In this document: positions 25,694-33,986 of the stretch, one piece after another
Position numbering within the stretch: position 1 is the stretch's first letter
Layout of the letters: every line of letters begins with the position of its first letter
NCBI GenBank assembly: GCA_046351415.1
Contig: JAXLYO010000009.1
Coordinates: 245,774 to 309,773, forward strand
DNA: 64,000 bases
Direction: 5' to 3'
Source: JABFRG01 sp046351415
Lineage (GTDB): Bacteria > Myxococcota_A > Polyangia > Polyangiales > Polyangiaceae
Notes under the pieces: generated by a model
Database searches by the model: none
Seen by the model: the letters and a program-made list of their open reading frames with translations, nothing else
Told to the model about the DNA's origin: nothing
Translations under genes and position numbers: made by a program

Positions 25694-25733
25694 TTGACGA
25701 ACTGTCAAATGACGTTAGTTTGACGATTCGTCA
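25694..25733 (+). promoter_or_regulatory. duplicated palindromic operator candidate of the SDR-TetR-MlrC operon
   Basis: Two direct copies of a 14-15 bp dyad: TTGACGAACTGTCAA (25694-25708) and TTGACGATTCGTCA (25720-25733), 26 bp apart start to start, the second ending 3 nt before the SDR ATG at 25737. Between them a third dyad GTCAAA-N9-TTTGAC (25704-25724) joins the copies. The layout suits cooperative binding by the TetR protein encoded at 26623-27249. Assignment by position only. Confidence 0.6.
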
Positions 25734-25736
25734 GCC

Positions 25737-26639
25737 ATGAACAGAACCACGATCCTCGTCACAGGTGCGAACACGGGAATCGGCCGCGCCTGCGCGGAAC
25801 AACTCGCTGCTCCCGGCATCCGTTTGGTCCTCGCATGTCGTTCTCGCGAGAAGACCGAACCGGTGCTCGACGAAGTGCGGAAACGTGGCGCGGAAGCGGA
25901 ATTCTTGAAGCTCGATCTCGGCGACCTCAGCGGCGCAGCAGAAGCAGGTCGCGCATTCGCCCGAGCGAACGACACGCTCGACGTGCTCATCAACAATGCG
26001 GGCCTCGCCGGCAGCCGTGGCACGACGCGCGATGGCTACGAGCTCGCGTTCGGGACGAATCACCTCGGTCACTTCGCATTCACGCTCCCTCTCCTTCCGC
26101 TCCTCGAGAAACGCGCTAGCTCGGGCCGCGGGACAGGACGCATCGTCAACGTCTCGAGCGGCAACCACCTTCGCTGCTCGGGCATCGACTTCGACGCACT
26201 TCGCACCAGCACGAAGTCTCGCACCGGCCTACCGGAGTACGGTGTCTCCAAGCTCGCGAACGTGCTCTTCACTGCGGAGCTTCGCCGGAGACATCCGAAC
26301 ATCACGTCGGTGTCGATGAATCCAGGCCGTATCGCCAGTGACGTCTGGCGAAGCGCGCCCCCCTTCGTGTTCTCGATCATGAAGCTCGTTCTTCCCATGG
26401 GAACCGTCGAGACGGGCGGAGCCACCTTGGTGCACGCGATGAACGTGACCGCGGAGCCCGGTGAGGACCTTCCGCTCTTCTTCAACAAACAGAAGCCCCA
26501 AGCCGCGAATCCCCTCGCCCACAGCGAAGACTTGGCATCGAAGCTCTGGGCGTACAGCGAAGAGGCCGTCGCGGCGGCGATGGCGTCTTCAATGGTTTCA
26601 CCTGCGCAGGCGGAGGCAAGCCATGGCGCGACCGCGTGA
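25737..26639 (+). CDS. short-chain dehydrogenase/reductase (retinol-dehydrogenase-like)
   Basis: 300-aa classical SDR with Rossmann fold. The cofactor motif TGANTGIG is at residues 9-16. NNAG near residue 84 and the catalytic YGVSK (Tyr/Lys pair near residues 168-172) follow, with the Ser in VSSGN upstream. The ACRSREK segment after the second strand, with its Arg, suggests NADP(H) preference. First gene of the SDR-TetR-MlrC operon; its stop overlaps the TetR gene by 17 nt. Substrate unknown. The general architecture resembles WW-domain/retinol dehydrogenase-type SDRs. Confidence 0.88.
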   Translation: MNRTTILVTGANTGIGRACAEQLAAPGIRLVLACRSREKTEPVLDEVRKRGAEAEFLKLDLGDLSGAAEAGRAFARANDTLDVLINNAGLAGSRGTTRDGYELAFGTNHLGHFAFTLPLLPLLEKRASSGRGTGRIVNVSSGNHLRCSGIDFDALRTSTKSRTGLPEYGVSKLANVLFTAELRRRHPNITSVSMNPGRIASDVWRSAPPFVFSIMKLVLPMGTVETGGATLVHAMNVTAEPGEDLPLFFNKQKPQAANPLAHSEDLASKLWAYSEEAVAAAMASSMVSPAQAEASHGATA

Positions 26640-27249
26640 CGAGGAAAGGCGCAAAGACCTCGCCCAGCGGGCGTGTGCGGTTCTGGCACGAGAGGGCCTC
26701 GGCATCTCGGCAGAGCACCTCGCTCAAGCGCTTGGCATCAAACGGCCGTCGCTCCTCTACTACTTTCCTACCTACTCGGACATTCTGCAGACGTCCCTCA
26801 TCGACTTGCTCATGGAACAAACGGCGTTCGTCAGCGAGCGCACGGCACGCGAGTCGCACCCGCTTCGGCAACTCTATGTGCGTGTGAAGGCGACGCACGA
26901 GTTCCACGAGGGTCGCGGCGAGCAACTGCTGTTCTTGACGCAGGCCATCGCGGCAAGTGGCGGGGCGCGCGTCGAAGAGCTCCTTCGCTCCGCGAGCTAC
27001 GTCTTCGAAGGTCAACGCAAGGCGATGGTCGCACGCATCGAAGAAGGCATTGCCGAAGGCACCGTGCACCCGTGCAACGCGGAAGCGCTCGTCGCCATGT
27101 CTCGCGCGATCATCGACGGGCTCACGGTCGCGCGCGTCACGGGCACTTCCAACGAAGACCCCGTGCACGAACTCTTCTGGAAGTCCGTACTCGAACCCCT
27201 CGTCAAGAAGCCCACGTCAGCCAAAAAGAACGGAAAAGCACTCTCATGA
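26623..27249 (+). CDS. TetR-family regulator within an SDR-MlrC operon
   Basis: 208-aa regulator from ATG 26623. The N-terminal HTH (residues 25-50, ISAEHLAQALGIKRPSLLYYF) is clearly TetR. The ligand-binding domain is helical and not assignable. It overlaps the SDR gene by 17 nt and the MlrC gene by 4 nt (ATGA), so all three are translated from one message. Candidate operators are at 25694-25733. The regulator is most likely autoregulatory and may respond to the substrate or product of the SDR or of MlrC. Confidence 0.86.
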   Translation: MARPRDEERRKDLAQRACAVLAREGLGISAEHLAQALGIKRPSLLYYFPTYSDILQTSLIDLLMEQTAFVSERTARESHPLRQLYVRVKATHEFHEGRGEQLLFLTQAIAASGGARVEELLRSASYVFEGQRKAMVARIEEGIAEGTVHPCNAEALVAMSRAIIDGLTVARVTGTSNEDPVHELFWKSVLEPLVKKPTSAKKNGKALS

Positions 27250-28853
27250 TCAAGCAGCTCTTTTCGCGGTCGAGCGGTCGCCCCCTCCGCATTGCGTACG
27301 GTCGGCTCTTCCACGAGGCGAACGCCTTCTCGCCCATTCGAACGACCACCCGGGATTTCGAAAGCATGCATCTTCTCCGCGGCGACGACCTCGCGAAGGC
27401 TTGCACCTTGCGTGGCACGGAGCTGCTCAGCTTCATGCCGCACGCGGAACTCACGGGGTTCACGCAGGCGGCGCGCCTCGCAGGCAACGTCACGGTCATT
27501 CCGACCCTTTCGGCCCTAGCCGTGCCCGGCGGTCCGCTCACGCGCGCATGCTTCGACGAACTGTGCGAAGAACTGCTCTCGTCGATCGAGGCCGCGCTTC
27601 CGCTCGACGGTGTGTACTTGGCGCTCCACGGGTCGATGCAAGTCGACGACCTCGAAGGCGCCCCCGAAGCGCACTTGCTTCGCCGCGTGCGCGCTCGTCT
27701 CGGAGAGAGCGCGAAGATCGCCGTCAGCTACGACCTCCACGCAAACCTATCCGAAGGTCTCGTCGACCCCGTCGATGTCCTCATCGCCTATCGCACGAAC
27801 CCGCACTGGGACCTCGCGCCCACCGGGTTCCGCGCAGGCTCACGCCTCATTCGCGCTCTCCGCGGAGACATCACGCCCGTACACGCATGGCGCAAGCTTC
27901 CGATGGTTCTCGGTGGCGGCACGACCATCGACTTCATGAAGCCGATGAACAAGGTGTTCCGCTACATGAAGAACCTCGAACGCGACCCTCGCGTCATCTC
28001 TGCGAGCTTGTTCATGGTTCACCCTTACACGAACGCAGAAGAACTCGGCTGGGCGGTCCACGTATCGACGGACGGCGACCCGGCGCTCGCGGCCAAGGTC
28101 GCGGATGATCTGGCGAGCAAAGCTTGGGAGCAGCGAAAGGTCGAAATGCCGGAAATGCGCTCCGTCGGTGAAGCTCTGGATCTCGCCAAGAAGGCTCCTT
28201 CGCGGCGCATTGGCCCCGTAACGTTGGTGGACGTCGATGACATCGTCGGCGCTGGTGCCCCTGGAGGCAACACTCGCATCGTCGAGGAACTCGTCAAGAA
28301 CGACCGCGGGCTCGCCGCTTTCGTTCCCGTGCACGATCCTGGCCTCGTCGGCGAACTGTGGGACACACCGCACGGCGCCAAGCGAAACGTGGTTCTTCGT
28401 GGAACGGAAGGCTATGGCTCCCCGCCCGTCGAGCTCGCCGCCACGGTCCTCGATCGGACCACGAACGAGTATGGAAAATGCATTCGTCTCGACGTCGGCA
28501 GTTTCCACGTCGTCATCACCGAACGTGGGCCTCTTCCGATCCATCCCCGCTTCTGGTCTGCGGTTGGCCTCTCTGCACGCCATGCAGACGTCATCGTGCA
28601 GAAGAACTTCTTCCACTACCGGATGTTCCATCTCACGCACTCGTTCACGCACATTCCGGTCGTCAGTGAGGGCGCGACGAGCTTTTCGCGCGTGCGCGCC
28701 TACGCGGAAGCAAAGGGACTGTACCCGGCCAAGGACCTCGCCGACTGGCGCACGTTTGACCGAGAAACGCGTGAGACCGAGCGACAAAACGAACGAGCGC
28801 GCGCGGTGAGCGCCCACGCCCCCGCACGCGTTCCGTTCCAGCCCGTGCTCTGA
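27246..28853 (+). CDS. M81-family metallopeptidase (MlrC/microcystinase C-like)
   Basis: 535-aa protein from ATG 27246, which overlaps the TetR stop. The N-terminal LFHEANAFSP and the SYDLHANLS motif near residue 165 are the metal-ligand signatures of M81 peptidases; ALHGSM precedes. The C-terminal half (residues 300-500) holds the DDIVGAGAPGGNT and HPRFW segments that match the MlrC C-terminal domain. MlrC cleaves linear microcystin/nodularin products in sphingomonads, but no mlrA, mlrB or mlrD gene is nearby, so the substrate here is likely another modified peptide or amide. The C-terminal 25 residues are Arg/Ala-rich. Confidence 0.85.
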   Translation: MIKQLFSRSSGRPLRIAYGRLFHEANAFSPIRTTTRDFESMHLLRGDDLAKACTLRGTELLSFMPHAELTGFTQAARLAGNVTVIPTLSALAVPGGPLTRACFDELCEELLSSIEAALPLDGVYLALHGSMQVDDLEGAPEAHLLRRVRARLGESAKIAVSYDLHANLSEGLVDPVDVLIAYRTNPHWDLAPTGFRAGSRLIRALRGDITPVHAWRKLPMVLGGGTTIDFMKPMNKVFRYMKNLERDPRVISASLFMVHPYTNAEELGWAVHVSTDGDPALAAKVADDLASKAWEQRKVEMPEMRSVGEALDLAKKAPSRRIGPVTLVDVDDIVGAGAPGGNTRIVEELVKNDRGLAAFVPVHDPGLVGELWDTPHGAKRNVVLRGTEGYGSPPVELAATVLDRTTNEYGKCIRLDVGSFHVVITERGPLPIHPRFWSAVGLSARHADVIVQKNFFHYRMFHLTHSFTHIPVVSEGATSFSRVRAYAEAKGLYPAKDLADWRTFDRETRETERQNERARAVSAHAPARVPFQPVL

Positions 28854-28860
28854 GAACCGC

Positions 28861-29685
28861 TCAGCCGCGCATATCGGCAAACTCGCGGAGAATCTCTTTG
28901 CCGTCGACAGTGAAGCCGACGGTCCAGATCACACGCTCGATTTCCCCATCGGCGCCGTCTTTGGTGCCTGCCCACACGAGGTAGCCCGCGACGGTCTTGC
29001 GCGAGCTCGTGTAGTACACCTTGAAGTAGCGTGCGCCCGGTGAGAGCGTGCTCGGGTCTTCGGCGTCGATGTCGATGTCCTTGCTCGCCTTCTCGAGCTT
29101 GGCTCGGAACTCCGCGGGCACCTGATTGATGCGAACGACTTCTGCGTAGATGAACTCGCTCGGCTTCTGCGAGGTGCGAACGTTCTCGTTGAACCAGTCT
29201 TTCTGCGAAACGGGTCGACACACCATGGGATAGGTCTTCGACCCTTCGGTGATCTTCGACGTGAACGCGAGTTCGCCAACGGTCGTGCGCACCTTCGCTG
29301 CCGTGTCGATCGCAATGCTGTAGCCATTCGCTGCGACCGTCACGACCTTGGCCTTCTTCGTGACGTTCGCGTCTTCGTCGACCTTGATAACCGACTCGCC
29401 GTAGTAGCCTTGCCGCGCGATGCCGGTGCGCTGCGTGTCGCGCTCGAGCTCGACGACCGCCTTCTTGCCGAACGGAACGACGATGGCCGATTCGGGAATC
29501 GAAGAGCCGGGGATGCTCTCGGACTTCGGGACGTCGCATTCGTAGACCGGCGCCGACAACGCCGCGGTGAGGGCCTGCTCGGTGTTCTCTTCCGCATCTG
29601 CGTCGTCACCGGCTTCGGCTGCGCAACCAAAGGCGCCGAACGAAAGAGCGAGAACGGGAAGCGCGAGAACGAATCGTCGAATCAT
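28861..29685 (-). CDS. lipoprotein of unknown function
   Basis: 274 aa with lipoprotein signal (AFGC, Cys21) followed by an acidic linker (AEAGDDADAEENTEQ). The mature protein is predicted mostly beta-stranded, with a CDVPKSES segment and one further Cys (MVCRP) that could form a disulfide. Convergent with MlrC (7 nt apart) and divergent from the RCC1-repeat lipoprotein. A similar N-terminal arrangement of signal, Cys-Ala-Ala-Glu-Ala-Gly and acidic linker occurs in the gene at 23715, suggesting a shared export pattern rather than shared function. Confidence 0.7.
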   Translation of the reverse strand: MIRRFVLALPVLALSFGAFGCAAEAGDDADAEENTEQALTAALSAPVYECDVPKSESIPGSSIPESAIVVPFGKKAVVELERDTQRTGIARQGYYGESVIKVDEDANVTKKAKVVTVAANGYSIAIDTAAKVRTTVGELAFTSKITEGSKTYPMVCRPVSQKDWFNENVRTSQKPSEFIYAEVVRINQVPAEFRAKLEKASKDIDIDAEDPSTLSPGARYFKVYYTSSRKTVAGYLVWAGTKDGADGEIERVIWTVGFTVDGKEILREFADMRG

Positions 29686-29866
29686 GGTGGGTCTCCTGCG
29701 AAGTGGTGCCTCCCCTTTTGCAGTGTGCGTGCCAAACCCACATGTCCGCTTCTATTCGCGACGAGCGAGCAACCAGCGGGAATCATTCAGAAGACATATT
29801 CAGACCTGGGTCGCTGATGGATCAGAGAGCGGATCGTGAACGGTCCAGCGAAAGGAGCGGCGGAAC

Positions 29867-29893
29867 AAAAGAAGGCGCGTCTCCTTCTTTTTT
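29867..29893 (+). terminator. terminator-like hairpin in the leader of the RCC1 gene
   Basis: Stem AAAAGAAGG (29867-29875) and CCTTCTTTT (29883-29891) with a 7-nt loop CGCGTCT, followed by TT. It lies about 45 nt upstream of the RCC1 lipoprotein ATG in a divergent intergenic region, so no upstream plus-strand gene needs it. It may be an attenuator of the RCC1 transcript or a bidirectional insulator. Confidence 0.45.
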
Positions 29894-29937
29894 CGCGGGA
29901 CACTGCGACGAGCGCGAGGCGGCCGCGTAACCAGATC

Positions 29938-31440
29938 ATGAGCCACCCACTCCCTCGCGTCTCGAAGCTCCGCCTGCTCGCTCTCGCCACCACTGCGCTC
30001 TCGCTCTCCACCGCCGCGTGCGGGAGCGAAGTCGACACCGATCTTGCCGGCCACGGTTCGCCCTCCAAAGACCTTCCCCGCGCGACGACGGCCACCCCCT
30101 CACCTGCCACCGACGGGAGGTCGCTCGGTGCAAACCTTCCCGCGAACATTCCAGCGGGTCTCGGTCACACGTTCGCCGTCGGCGGTTCGCATTCCTGCAT
30201 CGTGCTCGCGGGCGCCGTCAAGTGCTGGGGATACAACTACTACGGCCAGCTCGGACTCGGCGACACGATGAACCGTGGCGACAAGCCCCACGACATGGGC
30301 ATCGCGCTCTCGGTCGTCGATCTCGGTGGGCGAGCGGCCGTCTCCATCGCTGCAGGAGAGAGCCACACGTGCGCCATTCTGGATGACGGTAGCGTCGCAT
30401 GCTGGGGAGAGAACATGAGCGGCCAACTCGGGCGCGGCGACGCCGTTACGAGCTGGGGCGGTTCTCCCGGGCAGATGGGTGCAAGCCTTGGGCGCGTCAA
30501 TCTCGGCGCCGGCGTGATCGCCAAAGCGCTTTCGCTCGGCACCAACCACTCGTGCGCGCTCTTGAGCGACGACACCGTGAAGTGCTGGGGCGACAACAGC
30601 CACGGACAGCTCGGCATCGGCAGCACGAGCAGCCGTGGAAAATTTCTCACCGACATGGGCGACGCGCTCGAGCGTGTTTCGCTCGGCTCCGGCCGCCACG
30701 TCAAAGCTCTGGCTACCGGGGGCCTCCATACATGCGCCATCTTGGACAACGACACGCTGAAGTGCTGGGGTGACAATCGCCACGGCCAGCTCGGCCTCGG
30801 CGACACAATCGACCGCGGAACGAGCCCCTTGAACGTGGGCGACGGGCTCCCTCCGGTCTCCCTCGGCCTGGCGGTCACGAAGGTGCTCGAGGTCGCTGCG
30901 AGCAGCTACGGCACGTGCGCGCGACTCCAAATGGGTGGTGGCACGCAACTGAAGTGTTGGGGTGACAACGCGCTCGGACAGCTTGGCGCCGGTGACACGA
31001 ACGATCGCGGCAACACCCCGGGTTCGACGGATGACGGCCTCGCCCCGGTGAACCTCGGCGCCGGTGTATCGCCCGTCCAGATTGCGATGGGGTGGGACCA
31101 CACGTGCGCGCTGCTCGACACGGGCGAGGCGAAGTGCTGGGGAAGCAATGGTGTCGGACAGCTCGGTCTCGGTGACACGATCGACCGCGGAAGTCTTCCC
31201 AATCAAATGGGCGACTCACTGCCCCGCCTCTCGTTCGGCGGAGCGGCCCAAGTGACGCAGATCGGCATCGGGATCTCGCATTCGTGCGCGCGCTTCGACG
31301 ACGGCAAGGTCAAGTGCTGGGGCTACAACGCCGCCGGGCAACTGGGCCTCGAATCGTTCTCGGACGTGGGCGACGAGCCCGGCGAGACCGCATCGACGTT
31401 CGCCACCGCGGATCTCGGCCAAGGCGGCCCGCTCAACTGA
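29938..31440 (+). CDS. RCC1-repeat lipoprotein (seven-bladed beta propeller)
   Basis: 500-aa predicted outer-membrane lipoprotein from ATG 29938 (lipobox TAAC). After a Thr/Ser/Pro linker, seven repeats of about 53 residues each begin with H-T/S-C-A and contain the hallmark CWG-x-N-x-x-GQLG segment. Each repeat carries one pair of Cys (HSCA...KCWG), so intrablade disulfides are likely. In other systems RCC1-type propellers are protein-interaction platforms; in secreted bacterial form they are typically surface or extracellular. Ligand unknown. The last repeat ends at the stop codon. Confidence 0.88.
   Translation: MSHPLPRVSKLRLLALATTALSLSTAACGSEVDTDLAGHGSPSKDLPRATTATPSPATDGRSLGANLPANIPAGLGHTFAVGGSHSCIVLAGAVKCWGYNYYGQLGLGDTMNRGDKPHDMGIALSVVDLGGRAAVSIAAGESHTCAILDDGSVACWGENMSGQLGRGDAVTSWGGSPGQMGASLGRVNLGAGVIAKALSLGTNHSCALLSDDTVKCWGDNSHGQLGIGSTSSRGKFLTDMGDALERVSLGSGRHVKALATGGLHTCAILDNDTLKCWGDNRHGQLGLGDTIDRGTSPLNVGDGLPPVSLGLAVTKVLEVAASSYGTCARLQMGGGTQLKCWGDNALGQLGAGDTNDRGNTPGSTDDGLAPVNLGAGVSPVQIAMGWDHTCALLDTGEAKCWGSNGVGQLGLGDTIDRGSLPNQMGDSLPRLSFGGAAQVTQIGIGISHSCARFDDGKVKCWGYNAAGQLGLESFSDVGDEPGETASTFATADLGQGGPLN
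30181..31360 (+). repeat. tandem RCC1 coding repeats
   Basis: Seven in-frame repeats of about 155-190 nt within the RCC1 lipoprotein gene. The most conserved part encodes KCWGDN-x-x-GQLG-x-GDT, near 30220, 30401, 30583, 30761, 30956, 31130 and 31310. The DNA repeats are diverged rather than identical, so this is an old protein repeat, not a recent expansion. Confidence 0.8.
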
Positions 31441-31473
31441 GGGGTCGTGCGCCGAGCGCGCAAGCGGCTGGCG

Positions 31474-33081
31474 TCAGCCTTTGCCAGGCACGGCCTCGAA
31501 ACTACCAGGCTGCGCACCTTCCCATGCGCGCACGTACGTGGGCGGCACGGGCCCCCGCAAGAGCTCCCCGTCGTCCAAGTAGTCGTAAATCTCGCCGTAG
31601 TGCTTCACGTCCGCGATCCCGACCCTGCGCATGATGTGCCACGGACGTAGCTCGGAGGGATGCGTGAGACCCGCGGCCGCGAGGAGCTCCGTGAACGCGT
31701 GGACGGTGTTCTTCTGGTAGTTCTTCACGCGGAGCGCCTTGTCGGAAACGACGAGGCCACGCGTGAGCGAAGGGTCTTGCGTCGCGATGCCCGTGGGACA
31801 CGTGTTCGTGTTGCACTTCAATGCTTGAATGCATCCAATCGCGAAGAGCATCGCGCGCGCGGAGTTGGCGAGGTCCGCCCCGAGAGCGAGCTTGTGCACG
31901 ATGTCGAAGCCTGTGGCTACCCTACCGCTCGCAATGATGCGGATGTGCTTTCGCACACCGATACCCACGAGGGCGTTGTGAACGAACACGAGTGCCTCGG
32001 CGAGCGGCATGCCGATGGAATTGGAGAACTCGAGTGGCGCCGCCCCCGTTCCCCCCTCGCCCCCGTCGACCGTGATGAAGTCGGGATAGATGGACGTTTC
32101 GACCATCGCCTTGCAGATTGCGAAGAACTCGCGACGCTTCCCCACACACAGTTTGAAGCCCACGGGCTTGCCACCGGATTTGTCTCGCAGTCGATCGATG
32201 AAGAAGAGAAGCTCTCGGGGCGTGCGGAAGGCCGTGTGTGCGGGCGGTGAGATGACGTCCTTGCCCATCGGAACGTGGCGAATCTTCGAGATCTCCTCCG
32301 TGACCTTCTTGCCGGGAAGGATGCCGCCGTGGCCGGGCTTTGCACCCTGGCTCAACTTGACTTCGATCATCTTCACGCAAGGCGTGCTCGCGCGCTCGGT
32401 GAAACGTGCTTCGTCGAACTGGCCGTGCTCGTCGCGGCAACCGAAGTAGCCCGTACCGATTTGCCAGCACACGTCGCCGCCGCCTTCGATGTGGTGCGGT
32501 GTGAGCCCTCCCTCGCCCGTGTTGTGGTAGAAGCCGCCGAGCTTTGCGCCGGTGTTCAACGCAAGAATGGCATTGCGGCTGAGCGACCCGTAGCTCATGG
32601 CCGACACGTTGAGAACGGCTGCGGAGTAGGGTTGCTTGCATCGAGGACCGCCAATGACGACCCGCGGCGGTTCCTTCGGCGGGTCGACCGCCATCAGCGA
32701 GTGATTGAGCCACTCGTAGCCAACCTCGTAGACGTCACGCTGCGTGCCGAATGGAATCGTGTCGACCTCGTTCTTCGCGCGCTGGTACACGAGCGAACGA
32801 AGCTCGCGACTGAACGGTCGCCCCGAGTTGTTCCCTTCGACGAAGTACTGATGCATCTCCGGACGGATGCTCTCGAAGAAGTAGCGGGCGCGCCCGATCA
32901 CGGGAAAGTTACGGCGAATGGCATGCCTCGTCTGGATGAGGTCGTAGATGCCGAGGAGGACGAGAACGGCGACGCTGGCTAGGGCCGGCCACGTTGCAGG
33001 AAAACGAGCAAACAAGAGCCCCGTTCCGAGGAGCAGCAACACGGAGAGCACACCGAAGATGGAACGCGCCGACACCTTCAT
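31474..33081 (-). CDS. FMN-binding glutamate-synthase-family membrane protein
   Basis: 535 aa. Two N-terminal transmembrane helices (residues 8-25 and 30-47) precede a cytosolic TIM-barrel that matches the FMN/Fe-S synthase domain of glutamate synthase: GxKPGHGGILPG near residue 245, VDGGEGGTGAAP near 340 and the Fe-S segment GCIQALKCNTNTCPTGIATQ near 430. No glutaminase domain is present, so ammonia channelling from glutamine is not expected. Such stand-alone proteins have been annotated as FMN-binding glutamate synthase family with unproven activity. Its start overlaps the GST gene stop by 4 nt. Confidence 0.85.
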   Translation of the reverse strand: MKVSARSIFGVLSVLLLLGTGLLFARFPATWPALASVAVLVLLGIYDLIQTRHAIRRNFPVIGRARYFFESIRPEMHQYFVEGNNSGRPFSRELRSLVYQRAKNEVDTIPFGTQRDVYEVGYEWLNHSLMAVDPPKEPPRVVIGGPRCKQPYSAAVLNVSAMSYGSLSRNAILALNTGAKLGGFYHNTGEGGLTPHHIEGGGDVCWQIGTGYFGCRDEHGQFDEARFTERASTPCVKMIEVKLSQGAKPGHGGILPGKKVTEEISKIRHVPMGKDVISPPAHTAFRTPRELLFFIDRLRDKSGGKPVGFKLCVGKRREFFAICKAMVETSIYPDFITVDGGEGGTGAAPLEFSNSIGMPLAEALVFVHNALVGIGVRKHIRIIASGRVATGFDIVHKLALGADLANSARAMLFAIGCIQALKCNTNTCPTGIATQDPSLTRGLVVSDKALRVKNYQKNTVHAFTELLAAAGLTHPSELRPWHIMRRVGIADVKHYGEIYDYLDDGELLRGPVPPTYVRAWEGAQPGSFEAVPGKG

Positions 33082-33890
33082 GATGGAACCTCTACCGCGC
33101 GTTTGGGCACGCGTTCTCTCTCGTAGATCGACAGGGCAAACTTCCCTGCGGGCGACCGTCGGAACGCATCGACGAACGGCACGAGCGCGCGAGGCCCCTC
33201 GGATACGGGAAGCGAGAACGTCTCGTACGCTGATGGAAAGACGAGTGGCGACGCCAGCGAGGCAAAGGACAGGTCCGCCGCCGTGAACGCATCGCCTTGA
33301 AGGTAAGGCCGCCCGTCCTTGATGCGCTCTTCGACGGCACCGAACACCCTTTCGATGACGAGTCGGGAGCGCTCGACCCCCGCCGCGTCGATCCGGAGAC
33401 CGCGCCGAATCATCTCACGAAGAACCGGAAACGACGCGTAAGCGAGCTTGCGCTCGAGCTTCGAACCCTGGCTCGAAAGGAGACGCCGCGCAACCGGAGC
33501 ATCGTCGAGCAGGTAGCCATAGACGAACCGTCGTGCGGCAGGCCCCAAGGACTCGTCGAAGAGCTTCCGTAGAGGCTCGTCCTCGCCGGCGTTCATGCAA
33601 AGCGGCTGGAGGTAGGCAGGCGTATGTGCATCGACGTAGCGCAGAATGTCGTTCGAGTCGGGGTAGGTCTTGCCGTTCGCGACGAGGACGGGCACCGAAC
33701 GAGCGCGCGGAAGACGCTTCGTCTGCGCCCACGAAAAGATGGGTGGGTGCGCGTCTTCGATGTACGGAATGTGCGCGCGATCGAGTGCCCAACGAGCCTT
33801 CTCGCAATAGTGGCTGAACCGAATCGTGATGAGCCGCGCCGGCCCCTCTGCTGCGGACGGCGGGCGCGTGGGGGCCTGGGCGGTGACCAT
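33078..33890 (-). CDS. glutathione S-transferase family protein
   Basis: 270 aa from ATG 33890 (a TTG 39 nt upstream is less likely). The N-terminal thioredoxin fold shows RFSHYCEKARWALD near residue 25 and the cis-Pro region RSVPVLV near residue 65, followed by the DSNDILRYVD motif that binds the glutathione glutamyl moiety. The C-terminal part is helical. Co-translated with the FMN-binding glutamate-synthase-like gene downstream (ATGA overlap), so the pair may act in redox or conjugation chemistry of a shared substrate. This is inference. Confidence 0.8.
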   Translation of the reverse strand: MVTAQAPTRPPSAAEGPARLITIRFSHYCEKARWALDRAHIPYIEDAHPPIFSWAQTKRLPRARSVPVLVANGKTYPDSNDILRYVDAHTPAYLQPLCMNAGEDEPLRKLFDESLGPAARRFVYGYLLDDAPVARRLLSSQGSKLERKLAYASFPVLREMIRRGLRIDAAGVERSRLVIERVFGAVEERIKDGRPYLQGDAFTAADLSFASLASPLVFPSAYETFSLPVSEGPRALVPFVDAFRRSPAGKFALSIYERERVPKRAVEVPS

Positions 33891-33986
33891 CGAGCGCCAA
33901 CTTTTGTCAGCAATATCGACGATGTGCAACTTATTCCAGACGAGAGTAGAATAGGAGGCTCGCGCAAACGTATAACGGCTTTGGTT

